Assembly: GCA_020025415.1 (NCBI GenBank)
Contig: JAHHSB010000034.1
Location: 1-10,399, forward strand
Length of the DNA stretch: 10,399 bases
Source: Oscillibacter sp.
Lineage (GTDB): Bacteria > Bacillota > Clostridia > Oscillospirales > Oscillospiraceae
Direction of reading: 5' to 3'
Shown one piece after another: positions 1-6,675 of this stretch. Numbering within the stretch: position 1 is the first letter of the stretch; the number at the start of each line of letters is the position of its first letter. The notes below the pieces were generated by a model that saw only the letters and a list, made by a program, of their open reading frames with translations, searched no databases and was not told the origin of the DNA. A program made the position numbers and the translations under genes.

Positions 1-1173
1 CTCCCGGCACACGCCCCAGCCCCGGGATTCTTTGATGCCCACGGGGCCCCAGGGGGTCTGGCGGGTAAAGGCCCGGCGCTCCAGGGTGTAGCGCTGGCAA
101 CGGTACTCCCGCACGCCCAGGGTGGTGGTGTGGCGGAAGAGGACTTGCAGCATCTGCTCTCGCTGCTCTTCCCGGCACATGCAGGTCAAAAGCGTGGCGG
201 GGCGGTTTTTCTTCATGCCGATGGCGGTGGTGTATACGTCCAGGGCCCCGGCGGCAAAGAGCTGCTCCATGGCAAAGCCCAACGCCTCGGGGGTCATGTC
301 GTCTAAGTTGCAGGCCAACTCCAGCACCTCATTGGCCCCGGAGTCGCTCTCGCCCAGCAGGGCCCGGACGCAGTTGGCCCGGGGGAAGTCCTTGTTGCCG
401 CAGCCATAGCCGATCTTCTCCACCCGCAGCACCGGCTGGGGCCCGAAGGCGGAGACGAAGTGGCGCAGCAGTGCCGCGCCGGTGGGGGTGCACAGCTCCC
501 CGGCGATCTCCCCGCCGTAGCTGGGGATCCCCTGAAGCAAAAAGGCCGTGGCCGGCGCGGGGACGGGCAGGATCCCGTGGGCACAGCGCACCGATCCGCT
601 GCCCACATGGACGGGGGAGGCCACCACCTGGTCGGGGCAGAGTTCCGCCATCAGCATGCACACGCCCGTGATGTCCGCCACCGCGTCCATGGCGCCCGCC
701 TCGTGGAAATGGACCTCCTCTACCGGCATCTGATGGGCCCGGCTTTCCGCCTGGGCCACCAGCTCATAGACCGCCAGAATGTCCCGGCGCACCGGCTCCG
801 GCAGAGAAAGCCCCGCCACGATGGCCCGGATCTCACTCAGTTTCGTGTGGTGATGGTGATGATGCTCGGGGTCATGCTCATGCTCGTGCTCGTGGTCGTG
901 CTCGTGCTCGTGCTCGTGATGGTGGTCGTGCTCGTGGTGATGATGTTCGTGGCCGTCCAGGCTTTCTTCCTCCTCACCGTGGACGGTGACCCGAAGATGG
1001 CTGCCGTGGATGCCGCACTTCACTGCGTCCTCCCGGCGCAGCTCCACCCCGGGGATTCCCAGGGCGTTGAACCGGCGCAGAAAGTCCTCCGGCTGGGGAT
1101 GGAGCTCCAGCAGCGCCGCCATGAGCATATCGCCGGCGGCGCCCATGCCGCAGTCTAAGTACAGCAGTTTCAT
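1..1173 (-). CDS. larC: LarC, nickel insertion enzyme of nickel-pincer cofactor synthesis (3' end outside window)
   Basis: LarC is the CTP-dependent cyclometallase that inserts nickel into the sulfur-carrying pyridinium dinucleotide made by LarB and LarE, completing the cofactor of lactate racemase-type enzymes. I translated the frame from the ATG at 1173 to the window edge: 391 residues with no stop. The N-terminus [16 protein letters not shown] and the motifs [23 protein letters not shown] and NLDDMTPE (around residue 290) are typical of LarC. Residues 75-109 form an extreme histidine-rich tract (22 His in 35, the rest mostly Glu and Asp), a likely nickel-binding or storage segment. In Lactobacillus plantarum larC is split in two and joined by programmed frameshifting; here one continuous frame covers both parts. 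The ATG overlaps the larB stop as ATGA, so translation is probably coupled. Family length is a little over 400 residues, so only the extreme C-terminus should be missing. Confidence 0.95.
   Translation of the reverse strand, partial: MKLLYLDCGMGAAGDMLMAALLELHPQPEDFLRRFNALGIPGVELRREDAVKCGIHGSHLRVTVHGEEEESLDGHEHHHHEHDHHHEHEHEHDHEHEHEHDPEHHHHHHTKLSEIRAIVAGLSLPEPVRRDILAVYELVAQAESRAHQMPVEEVHFHEAGAMDAVADITGVCMLMAELCPDQVVASPVHVGSGSVRCAHGILPVPAPATAFLLQGIPSYGGEIAGELCTPTGAALLRHFVSAFGPQPVLRVEKIGYGCGNKDFPRANCVRALLGESDSGANEVLELACNLDDMTPEALGFAMEQLFAAGALDVYTTAIGMKKNRPATLLTCMCREEQREQMLQVLFRHTTTLGVREYRCQRYTLERRAFTRQTPWGPVGIKESRGWGVCRE
847..951 (-). repeat. His/Glu/Asp low-complexity tract inside larC
   Basis: In-frame run of CAC/CAT codons alternating with GAG and GAC, encoding residues 75-109 of LarC: 22 His of 35, ending in six consecutive His. 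At DNA level it is an imperfect tandem array of 6-nt units (GAGCAC, GACCAC), prone to length change by slippage. His-rich segments are common in nickel chaperones such as HypB, UreE and LarC, where they bind or buffer nickel; that role here is inferred. Confidence 0.9.
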
Positions 1174-1928
1174 TTCGATCCCTCCATATGATTGATCATG
1201 CTGGCCTGATAGGCCGCGCCGAAGCCGTTGTCGATGTTCACCACGCTTACCCCGCTGGCGCAGGAGTTGAGCATGGACAGCAGGGCGGACAGGCCGCCGA
1301 AGGCGGTGCCGTAGCCCACGCTGGTGGGAACCGCTACTACCGGGCAGTCCGCCAGACCGCCGATGACGCTGGCCAGGGCACCCTCCATGCCGGCAATGGC
1401 GATGATGACCTTGGCGCTCATGATCTCGTCTAGATGGCTCAAAAGCCGCTCCAGCCCGGCCACACCCACATCGTAAAGCCGCACCACCTCGTTGCCCAGA
1501 GCCTGGGCGGTGAGAGCGGCCTCCTCCGCCACGGGCATGTCGCTGGTGCCGCCGGTGGCTACCACGATCTTGCCCAGCCCGCTGGGGACGGGCAGCTCGC
1601 CCACGATGCCCACCCGGGCCAGCTCGTGGTAGGTTAGGGGCAGAGCCTCCGCTACCACCGGGGCGGCCTCAGGCTTCATGCGGGTGATGAGAATGGCCTT
1701 TTCTCCCCGCTGCCACATGGCCGCGGCGATGTCCCGGATCTGCTCCGGGGTCTTGCCCGCGCCGTAGATGACCTCTGCCACGCCCTGGCGCAGGCCCCGG
1801 TGCAGGTCCACCTTGGCAAAGCCCAGGTCGGCAAAGGGCTCCATCTTCAGTTGCAGCAGGGCCTGCTCTACGCTCAGGCCCCCGTCGGCCACCTGTTGGA
1901 GCAGGCGGCGGATCTCCTGTTTATCCAT
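1170..1928 (-). CDS. larB: LarB, pyridinium-3,5-biscarboxylic acid mononucleotide synthase
   Basis: LarB starts nickel-pincer cofactor synthesis: it carboxylates C5 of the pyridinium ring of nicotinic acid adenine dinucleotide and hydrolyses the phosphoanhydride, releasing AMP. The 252-residue product has the family's full length. An N-terminal helical region (about 1-110) is followed by a PurE-like domain (about 115-245) with [15 protein letters not shown] at 123-137, the glycine-rich [14 protein letters not shown] at 178-191, and VNIDNGFGA near the end. C223 in LNSCASG and E182 appear to match the cysteine that forms the transient cysteinyl-pyridine adduct in characterised LarB and its catalytic glutamate. 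Its GGGAGG ribosome site (1941-1946) lies in the last codons of larE, 8 bases separate the genes, and its stop overlaps the larC start. Called with high confidence. Confidence 0.95.
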   Translation of the reverse strand: MDKQEIRRLLQQVADGGLSVEQALLQLKMEPFADLGFAKVDLHRGLRQGVAEVIYGAGKTPEQIRDIAAAMWQRGEKAILITRMKPEAAPVVAEALPLTYHELARVGIVGELPVPSGLGKIVVATGGTSDMPVAEEAALTAQALGNEVVRLYDVGVAGLERLLSHLDEIMSAKVIIAIAGMEGALASVIGGLADCPVVAVPTSVGYGTAFGGLSALLSMLNSCASGVSVVNIDNGFGAAYQASMINHMEGSK

Positions 1929-1936
1929 CTTTCTTT

Positions 1937-2680
1937 TTACCTCCCGGACAAATCCAGTAATACGCCGTCAAAATCCGGCGCAAGCAATTTCATCAGTTCC
2001 TCCCGCCGCTCCAGAGCGGTGGCCATCTGTTCCAAAGGCAGCTGAATCCTGGCCGCCTGGCCCAGCAGCCGTACCCGGAAATCCCGGAAGCCCAGGGCGT
2101 GGAGGGCAGCCTCCGCCCGTTCCACCCGCTCCAAGAGCTCCGCCGTGATGGGCCGCCCGGCGGGGATCCGGGTGGCCAGACAAGCATAGGCGGGCTTGTC
2201 CCAGGTGAATAGCCCCGCCTCCTTGGAAAGGCGGCGGATTTCTGCCTTGCTCAGGCCGCACTCCCGCAGGGGGGAGCGGACGGACAGCTCGCCCAGGGCC
2301 CGCATGCCCGGCCGGTCACCAGCGTCGTCGGAGGCGTTGGTGCCGTCGATGAGCAGGGAGTAGCCCTCCGCCTCCGCCCGCTCCTGCAGAGCGGTGAAAA
2401 TGGCCCGCTTGCAGTGGTAGCAGCGCTCTGGCGGGTTGGCCGCCACCTCCGGCGCGGCCAGCACGTCCAACTCCACAATGGCCAGCTCTACCCCCAGCTC
2501 CGCCGCCAGACGGCGGGCGTCGGCCAGCTCAAAGGCGGGCTGGAAGGCGGTCTTGACATAGCAGGGCCACACCTGGGCCCCGGCCTGCACCGCCGCGTAG
2601 AGCAGATAGGCCGAGTCTGTGCCCCCGGAAAAGGCCAGGGCCACCCGGGAGTTTTCTCGGAAAAAGGTCTCAAGATCCAT
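1937..2680 (-). CDS. larE: LarE, ATP-dependent sulfur transferase, three-cysteine type
   Basis: LarE adenylates the carboxylates of the LarB product and replaces them with thiocarboxylates, giving the sulfurs that hold nickel. The 247-residue protein is a PP-loop ATP pyrophosphatase: the loop is FSGGTDS at residues 17-23, and GTNASDD (113-119) and RSPLRE follow. It has C87 and C90 in ERCYHCK and C167 in YACLATR. In L. plantarum LarE only the equivalent of C167 is present and its sulfur is sacrificed; LarE proteins with the CxxC plus this third Cys bind a [4Fe-4S] cluster and can turn over. The second type is predicted here. The start at 2680 is chosen because a perfect AGGAGG lies 5 bases upstream; the frame is open to an ATG at 2833 but that adds 51 residues over a terminator hairpin. 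First gene of larEBC. Confidence 0.95.
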   Translation of the reverse strand: MDLETFFRENSRVALAFSGGTDSAYLLYAAVQAGAQVWPCYVKTAFQPAFELADARRLAAELGVELAIVELDVLAAPEVAANPPERCYHCKRAIFTALQERAEAEGYSLLIDGTNASDDAGDRPGMRALGELSVRSPLRECGLSKAEIRRLSKEAGLFTWDKPAYACLATRIPAGRPITAELLERVERAEAALHALGFRDFRVRLLGQAARIQLPLEQMATALERREELMKLLAPDFDGVLLDLSGR

Positions 2681-2685
2681 GGTAT

Positions 2686-2691
2686 CCTCCT
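2686..2691 (-). promoter_or_regulatory. Ribosome binding site of larE
   Basis: Perfect AGGAGG, five bases before the ATG at 2680. It decides the start against the in-frame ATG at 2833, which has only a weak AAGG upstream and sits next to the predicted transcription start. Confidence 0.85.
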
Positions 2692-2715
2692 GTTGTTTCT
2701 CTTGGCAGGGGAATG

Positions 2716-2770
2716 AAAAAAGGCCACGAAAGCGTGCCCCGGGTCCCCGGGGCAGGGCGCCTTCATGGCC
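2716..2770 (-). terminator. Intrinsic terminator in the larE leader (candidate attenuator)
   Basis: A 13-bp lower stem (GGCCATGAAGGCG pairs with CGCTTTCGTGGCC, two G-U pairs), a three-base CCC bulge on the 5' side, and an 8-bp upper stem (TGCCCCGG/CCGGGGCA) with a GGAC loop, followed directly by six T. It lies 36 bases before larE and downstream of the only lar promoter I can see, so it can stop lar transcription before the coding region. It is also the first strong terminator after proC, so ending proBAC transcripts is an alternative or additional role. Confidence 0.88.
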
Positions 2771-2802
2771 GAAGATGCGAATTTCGTATGCGGGAAGAGT
2801 CA

Positions 2803-2819
2803 GCCGGATTTGTCCCGGC
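2803..2819 (-). promoter_or_regulatory. Leader hairpin upstream of the lar terminator
   Basis: GCCGG and CCGGC flank a 7-base loop (GACAAAT), a 5-bp GC stem in the predicted lar leader RNA about 33 bases before the terminator stem. No T-run follows, so it is not a terminator. It could be part of a sensing structure; I cannot match it to a named riboswitch class. Confidence 0.4.
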
Positions 2820-2823
2820 AGCG

Positions 2824-2838
2824 GTTCCTTCATGGAAC
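2824..2838 (-). promoter_or_regulatory. Inverted repeat at the predicted lar transcription start
   Basis: GTTCC-ATGAA-GGAAC, a perfect 5-bp inverted repeat beginning about 8 bases after the -10 hexamer. It could be a repressor operator or, in RNA, a 5'-terminal hairpin. Its core CCATGAAGG recurs exactly at 2760-2768 inside the 5' arm of the leader terminator. Confidence 0.5.
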
Positions 2839-2845
2839 ACGCCTT

Positions 2846-2874
2846 ACTTTACCACATTTCCTGGGAAAAAGCAA
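2846..2874 (-). promoter_or_regulatory. Predicted promoter of larEBC
   Basis: TTGCTT (2869-2874), a 17-bp spacer, and TAAAGT (2846-2851) with TGG directly before it as an extended -10. It starts 15 bases after the proC stop. Between the leader terminator and larE there is no promoter-like sequence, so this is the best candidate for the operon. The implied 5' UTR is about 160 nt. Confidence 0.6.
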
Positions 2875-2888
2875 GGCCGGGAAGCCCC

Positions 2889-3695
2889 TCAGCCTCCTAG
2901 GGCTTGGGTCTTTTCAAAGGCGGCGATGACTGCCTCCATGCACGCCGAGCGGAAGCCACGCTCCTCCAGCGCCCGGACGCCCTTAATGGTGCTGCCCCCC
3001 GGGGCGCAGACCTGGTCTTTCAGCACCCCCGGGTGCTGTCCGGAAGAAAGGATCAGCGCCGCCGAGCCCAGCACCATCTGGGCTGCCAGCTCCATGGCCT
3101 GGGCCCGGGGCAGCCCGCAGGCCACGCCGCCGTCCGCCAGACCCTCCACAAACAGGTCCACAAACGCCGGGCCGCAGCCGGCCACCGCGCTGCCGGCATC
3201 GATCAGGCTCTCCGGCAGGGCCGTGAGCCGCCCGGCGGCGGACAGGGCCCCCACCAGGGCTTGCTCCTGCTCGGCTGTTACGCTGGGACCAATGCTGTAA
3301 AGGATCATTCCTTGCCCAACTGCGGCGGGGGTGTTGGGCATGATACGGATGATGGGGCAGTCCACCCCTGCCATGCGCTGGAGGGCTTCGATGGTCAGCC
3401 CCGCCGCCATGGACACCAGGCAGCACGTCCCCGCCCGGGCCTCCAGCACCGGACGCAGCTCTGCAAGCAGCGCCTCCATGCCCTGGGGCTTCACCCCCAG
3501 AAAGAGATACTCCGCCCAGGCGGCCACAGAGGCGTTGTCCGCCGCTGAGCAGCCCAGCTCCTTAGCCAGAGCCTCCGCCTTGGCGGCGGTACGGTTGGCC
3601 AGGGCGATCTCATCCCTTGACAGAGTTTTTGCCAAGGCCCGGGCCAGGGCACCGCCCATGTTCCCCGTGCCAATGAATCCGAATCTTGCCATCAT
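2889..3695 (-). CDS. proC: Pyrroline-5-carboxylate reductase
   Basis: Catalyses the last step of proline synthesis, NAD(P)H-dependent reduction of 1-pyrroline-5-carboxylate to L-proline, in the cytoplasm. The 268 residues match the usual length. The Rossmann dinucleotide loop GFIGTGNMGGALARAL is at 6-21, GVKPQ at 67-71, RIMPNTPAAVGQG at 117-129, and the family signature CAPGGSTIKGVRALEE at 230-245. The start is ATGATG; I use the first, with an AAAGGA site six bases upstream, though the second at 3692 is equally possible. It follows proA after 27 bases and is the last gene of proBAC, so all three enzymes of the pathway are encoded together. Confidence 0.96.
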   Translation of the reverse strand: MMARFGFIGTGNMGGALARALAKTLSRDEIALANRTAAKAEALAKELGCSAADNASVAAWAEYLFLGVKPQGMEALLAELRPVLEARAGTCCLVSMAAGLTIEALQRMAGVDCPIIRIMPNTPAAVGQGMILYSIGPSVTAEQEQALVGALSAAGRLTALPESLIDAGSAVAGCGPAFVDLFVEGLADGGVACGLPRAQAMELAAQMVLGSAALILSSGQHPGVLKDQVCAPGGSTIKGVRALEERGFRSACMEAVIAAFEKTQALGG

Positions 3696-3722
3696 GCCAC
3701 ATCCTTTCGCATTCCCGGGGGG

Positions 3723-4985
3723 TCATTCCCGAACCTGCCCCTGGCCGTAAATTACATATTTCCAGCTGGTCAGCTCCTCCAGGCCCATGGGGCCCCGGGC
3801 GTGCATCTTCTGGGTGGAAATGCCGATCTCCGCCCCCAGACCGAACTCCCCGCCGTCGGTAAAGCGGGTGGAGGCGTTGACATACACCGCCGCCGCGTCC
3901 ACGCCGTCCAGGAAGTCCTGGGCGGCGGAGTAATTTTCCGTCACGATGCACTCGGAGTGGCCGGAGCCGTGGGCGGCGATAAAGTCAATGGCCTCCCGGG
4001 CATCATCCACCAGCTTCACCGCCAGAATGTAGTCGCCGTACTCACTGTCCCAGTCTTCTTCCGCGGCGGGGACGGCCCGCTCCGCCCCCAGCTCCCGGGC
4101 CAGGACCAGAGACTCTGGGTCGCAGCGCAGCTCCGTCTGCTTCTGGGCCAGCAGGGGCAGGGCCTCACTCAAAAACGCCCGGGCCACGGAGCGGTGGATC
4201 AGCACGCACTCGGCGGCGTTGCACACCGAGGGGCGGGAGCACTTGGCGTTGTAGAGGATCTGGGCGCCCATGGCAAGGTCAGCCGCCTGGTCAATATAGA
4301 TGTGGCACACACCCTCGCCGGTGCGGATGACGGGCACGCTGGCGTTGGCTGCCACGGAGCGGATGAGTCCCGCCCCGCCCCGGGGAATCAGTACGTCCAC
4401 ATAGGCGTTGAGATGCATCAGCTCGTTGGCTGTCTCCCGGGAGGTGTTCTGCACCAGGCTGACGCAGTCGGCAGGGAACCCCGCCTCTTCCAGAGCGGAG
4501 CGGAGGATCTTCACCACTGCCTGGTTGGAGCGGAAGGCCTCCTTCCCGCCCCGGAGGATACAGGCGTTGCCGGATTTTAGGCACAGCCCCGCTGCATCCA
4601 CGGTGACGTTGGGCCGGGCCTCATAGATGATGGCGATGACCCCCAGCGGCACGCTTCGCCGACCGATGATTAGGCCGTTGGGCCGGGTCTCCATCTTGCT
4701 CACCCGGCCGATGGGGTCGGGGAGGGCCGCCACCTGGCGCAGCGCCCCGGCGATGTCCGCCACCCGCTTGGGGGTCAGGCTCAGCCGGTCCAGCAGCGCG
4801 GCGGACATGCTGCTCTCCCGCGCCGCCGCCACGTCCTGGGCGTTGGCCTCCAGCCACTCGCCCTGCCGGGCCTCCAGCGCCCGGGCCATGGCCTCCAGGG
4901 CCTGATTCTTCCGCTCCGTGCCGGCGGTGGCCAGCACTCTGGCCGCCGCTTTGCCCGCGGCGCCCTGCTGTTCCAGTTCCGTCAT
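3723..4985 (-). CDS. proA: Glutamate-5-semialdehyde dehydrogenase (gamma-glutamyl phosphate reductase)
   Basis: Reduces gamma-glutamyl phosphate from ProB to glutamate-5-semialdehyde with NADPH; the product cyclises to pyrroline-5-carboxylate for ProC. The 420-residue protein has the normal family length. Visible motifs: VPLGVIAIIYEARPNVT (112-128), LKSGNACILRGGKEA (136-150), LIPRGGAGLI (199-208), the catalytic cysteine C255 in SRPSVCNA, and FGLGAEIGISTQKMHARGP near the C-terminus. The start at 4985 overlaps the proB stop as ATGA, with AAGGAG nine bases upstream inside proB; the frame stays open further up but only as a shadow of proB. ProA and ProB often form a complex that channels the unstable phosphate, which fits the coupled genes. 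Confidence 0.97.
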   Translation of the reverse strand: MTELEQQGAAGKAAARVLATAGTERKNQALEAMARALEARQGEWLEANAQDVAAARESSMSAALLDRLSLTPKRVADIAGALRQVAALPDPIGRVSKMETRPNGLIIGRRSVPLGVIAIIYEARPNVTVDAAGLCLKSGNACILRGGKEAFRSNQAVVKILRSALEEAGFPADCVSLVQNTSRETANELMHLNAYVDVLIPRGGAGLIRSVAANASVPVIRTGEGVCHIYIDQAADLAMGAQILYNAKCSRPSVCNAAECVLIHRSVARAFLSEALPLLAQKQTELRCDPESLVLARELGAERAVPAAEEDWDSEYGDYILAVKLVDDAREAIDFIAAHGSGHSECIVTENYSAAQDFLDGVDAAAVYVNASTRFTDGGEFGLGAEIGISTQKMHARGPMGLEELTSWKYVIYGQGQVRE

Positions 4986-5794
4986 AGCTGCGCGCTCCTT
5001 TCTGCGATGAAGCGGGTGCCCACGTCCTGCCCCGCCACAATGTCGTAAAGGTCCTCCGGCCGCTGGCCGTTGGTGATCACCATGTCGCAGCCGGCGTCTA
5101 TGGCGATTTTCGCGGCGGATAGCTTGGTGGCCATGCCGCCGGTGCCCCGCCAGGATCCGGCGCCCCCGGCCATTTCCAGGATTTCCGGCGTCAGCTCCCG
5201 GACATGGTGGATCAGCTGGGCGTCCGGGTGGGTGTGGGGGTCGGCGGAGTAGAGCCCGTCGATGTCGCTGAGCAGCACCAGCAGATCTGCCCGGCACAGC
5301 CCCGCCACGATGGCCGAAAGGGTGTCGTTGTCGCCCAGCACCTTGTGCCGCCCGGTCTCGATCTCCGCCGAGGAGACGGAGTCGTTCTCGTTGACTACCG
5401 GGATCACGCCCAGCTCCAGCAAAGCCTCGAAGGTGCCGGTAAGATGCTCGGCCCGCTCCGGGTCGTCCACATCGTCCCCGGTGAGGAGGATCTGGGCCAC
5501 GGAGCGGTTATACTCGGAGAAGAGCTTGTCATAAATGTGCATCATCCGGCACTGGCCCACCGCGGCGGCGGCCTGCTTCATACGCAGTTCGCTGGGCCGC
5601 TGGGAAAGGCCCAGCTTGGCCGTGCCCACGCCGATGGCACCGGAGGTGACCAGGATCACCTCGTTGCCCATGCCCTGCAGGTCTGCCAGGGTCCGGACCA
5701 GATGCTCCATGCTGCGCAGGTTCACCGCGCCGCTGTCGTGGGTGAGGGTGGAGGTGCCCACCTTCACCACAATTCGCTGCTTGCTTGCTTCCAC
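4982..5794 (-). CDS. proB: Glutamate 5-kinase, short form without PUA domain
   Basis: Phosphorylates glutamate to gamma-glutamyl 5-phosphate, the first and usually proline-inhibited step of proline synthesis. The amino-acid kinase fold is complete: VVKVGTSTLT (9-18), VTSGAIGVG (49-57), VNENDSV (134-140), GDNDTLSA (154-161), LLSDIDGLY (174-182) and GTGGMATKLSAAK (217-229). The protein ends at 270 residues just after the kinase domain, so the C-terminal PUA domain of the Escherichia coli enzyme (367 residues) is absent; such short forms are known in Bacillota. The start is the GTG at 5794, eight bases after a perfect AGGAGG. An in-frame ATG at 5938 is rejected because it lies upstream of the promoter. 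Confidence 0.95.
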   Translation of the reverse strand: MEASKQRIVVKVGTSTLTHDSGAVNLRSMEHLVRTLADLQGMGNEVILVTSGAIGVGTAKLGLSQRPSELRMKQAAAAVGQCRMMHIYDKLFSEYNRSVAQILLTGDDVDDPERAEHLTGTFEALLELGVIPVVNENDSVSSAEIETGRHKVLGDNDTLSAIVAGLCRADLLVLLSDIDGLYSADPHTHPDAQLIHHVRELTPEILEMAGGAGSWRGTGGMATKLSAAKIAIDAGCDMVITNGQRPEDLYDIVAGQDVGTRFIAERSAQL

Positions 5795-5802
5795 GGCTTC
5801 CG

Positions 5803-5808
5803 CCTCCT
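5803..5808 (-). promoter_or_regulatory. Ribosome binding site that sets the proB GTG start
   Basis: Perfect AGGAGG eight bases before the GTG at 5794. It places translation at EASKQRIVVKVG, where glutamate kinases normally begin. Confidence 0.85.
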
Positions 5809-5836
5809 GTTTTGGTTTGGTATGAGGATTGGCAAG

Positions 5837-5865
5837 ATTATAGCATGGCCCGCTGGAAAAAGAAA
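5837..5865 (-). promoter_or_regulatory. Promoter of proBAC
   Basis: A perfect TATAAT at 5837-5842 preceded by TGC (extended -10). The -35 position at 17-bp spacing is only TTTCTT (5860-5865), so the extended -10 probably carries the promoter. The predicted start leaves a leader of about 35 bases to the GTG, with no terminator or T-box-like structure visible. Confidence 0.75.
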
Positions 5866-5921
5866 GTCGGTGTATTTTCTGAATTTTGGAGAACAATACG
5901 GGGGAAAGGTGGGAGCTTTTT

Positions 5922-6629
5922 ATGACAGAGGAGACCAAGCCCTCCTGCTCCGGCGGGGAAGATCAGGAGCAGACTGCCCAGCAGATCGTGGACTGGGGGG
6001 CCAGCCTGACCCGAAGCCCCCGGGGCAGCGTGTACTGCCTGAGCATCGTGGGGCTGATCGAGGGGCACAACTTAGCGCCCCAAACCGCCAAGACCACCCA
6101 GTATGAGCACGTGCTGCCCCTGCTGGCCCGGCTGGAGCAGGCCGAGGACGTAGACGGAGTGCTGTTTCTGCTCAACACTGTGGGCGGGGATGTGGAGGCG
6201 GGCCTGGCCATCGCCGAGCTGATTGCCAGCATGACCAAGCCCACCGTCTCCTTGGTGCTGGGGGGCAGCCACTCCATCGGCGTGCCTCTGGCGGTGGCGG
6301 CGAAGGAGAGCTTCGCCGTGCCCAGCGCGGCTATGACCATCCACCCGGTGCGCACCACCGGCACGGTGATCGCCGCGCCCCAGACCACCCGGTATTTCCA
6401 GCGGCTCCAGAAGCGGATTGTGGACTTTGTGGCCGGCCACAGCCAGGTGGGGGCCCAGCGCTTTACCCAGCTGCTGATGCAGCGGGAGGACCTGGCCGCC
6501 GATGTGGGCAGCGTCCTCTACGGGCAGGAGGCGGTGGACGTCGGGCTTATCGACCGGCTGGGGGGCCTGTCCAATGCCCTGGAGAGCCTTTACGGCCAGA
6601 TCGCTGAGCACCGGAAATCGCGCCCATGA
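5922..6629 (+). CDS. tepA: ClpP-like serine protease of the TepA type
   Basis: A 235-residue ClpP/crotonase-fold peptidase resembling TepA (YmfB) of Bacillus, which has been linked to protein export and signal-peptide turnover; the substrate here is unknown. Visible: VDGVLFLLNTVGGDVEAG (77-94) with the oxyanion-hole Gly-Gly, GGSHSIG (114-120) with S118 as probable nucleophile, TIHPVR with H141 as probable catalytic His, and QEAVDVGLIDRLGG at 202-215 as in ClpP C-termini. D194 is the likeliest third residue, by position only. No signal peptide or membrane segment is seen. The ATG at 5922 has GGTGGGAG six bases upstream; a TTG at 5886 would add 12 residues without a ribosome site. The unusual SHSIG serine motif and lack of a clpX neighbour argue against true ClpP. 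I could not find a convincing promoter in the 127 bases shared with proB. Confidence 0.85.
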   Translation: MTEETKPSCSGGEDQEQTAQQIVDWGASLTRSPRGSVYCLSIVGLIEGHNLAPQTAKTTQYEHVLPLLARLEQAEDVDGVLFLLNTVGGDVEAGLAIAELIASMTKPTVSLVLGGSHSIGVPLAVAAKESFAVPSAAMTIHPVRTTGTVIAAPQTTRYFQRLQKRIVDFVAGHSQVGAQRFTQLLMQREDLAADVGSVLYGQEAVDVGLIDRLGGLSNALESLYGQIAEHRKSRP

Positions 6630-6631
6630 GG

Positions 6632-6666
6632 AAAAAGACCCCGCCCGATTTGGGCGGGGCTTTTTT
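6632..6666 (+). terminator. Bidirectional intrinsic terminator
   Basis: CCCCGCCC-GATTT-GGGCGGGG (6639-6659), a perfect 8-bp stem, then C and six T on the plus strand ending tepA transcription. On the minus strand the same stem is followed by TCTTTTTC (AAAAA at 6632-6636), so it can also stop transcription from the right. Confidence 0.93.
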
Positions 6667-6675
6667 CGTTGGGGA

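Noticed and set aside
847..951. CRISPR or tandem non-coding repeat
   Set aside because: The repetition is 6-nt and in frame within larC, coding for His and acidic residues; there are no spacers.
460..1158. Open frame on the plus strand opposite larC, with a Val/Met/Leu-rich run
   Set aside because: The hydrophobic run is the complement of the His/Glu codons of LarC. No ribosome site and no family resemblance.
2681..2833. Longer LarE starting at the ATG at 2833
   Set aside because: It would translate through the promoter-proximal leader and terminator, has a weak ribosome site, and the extension has no LarE-like sequence. The AGGAGG-led ATG at 2680 gives the family N-terminus.
2716..2838. 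Known riboswitch (NiCo, cobalamin, THF, ZTP) or ANTAR dual hexaloop target in the lar leader
   Set aside because: None of the conserved core sequences I know for these classes is present, and the repeated loop AUGAA is a pentaloop that lacks the A1/G4 hexaloop pattern. A covariance-model search would settle it.
2850..2905. proC terminator right after its stop
   Set aside because: AAGCCC and GGGCTT can pair around the stop, but the T-run (TTTTT near 2868-2872) is separated from the stem by several bases and belongs to the lar promoter region. Too weak to call.
4986..5297. Upstream extension of proA
   Set aside because: Arg/Gly/Pro-rich shadow of proB. The ATG at 4985 has a ribosome site and gives the normal ProA N-terminus.
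5795..5938. Upstream extension of proB to the ATG at 5938
   Set aside because: The extension covers the TATAAT promoter, so it would not be in the transcript; the GTG at 5794 has a perfect ribosome site.
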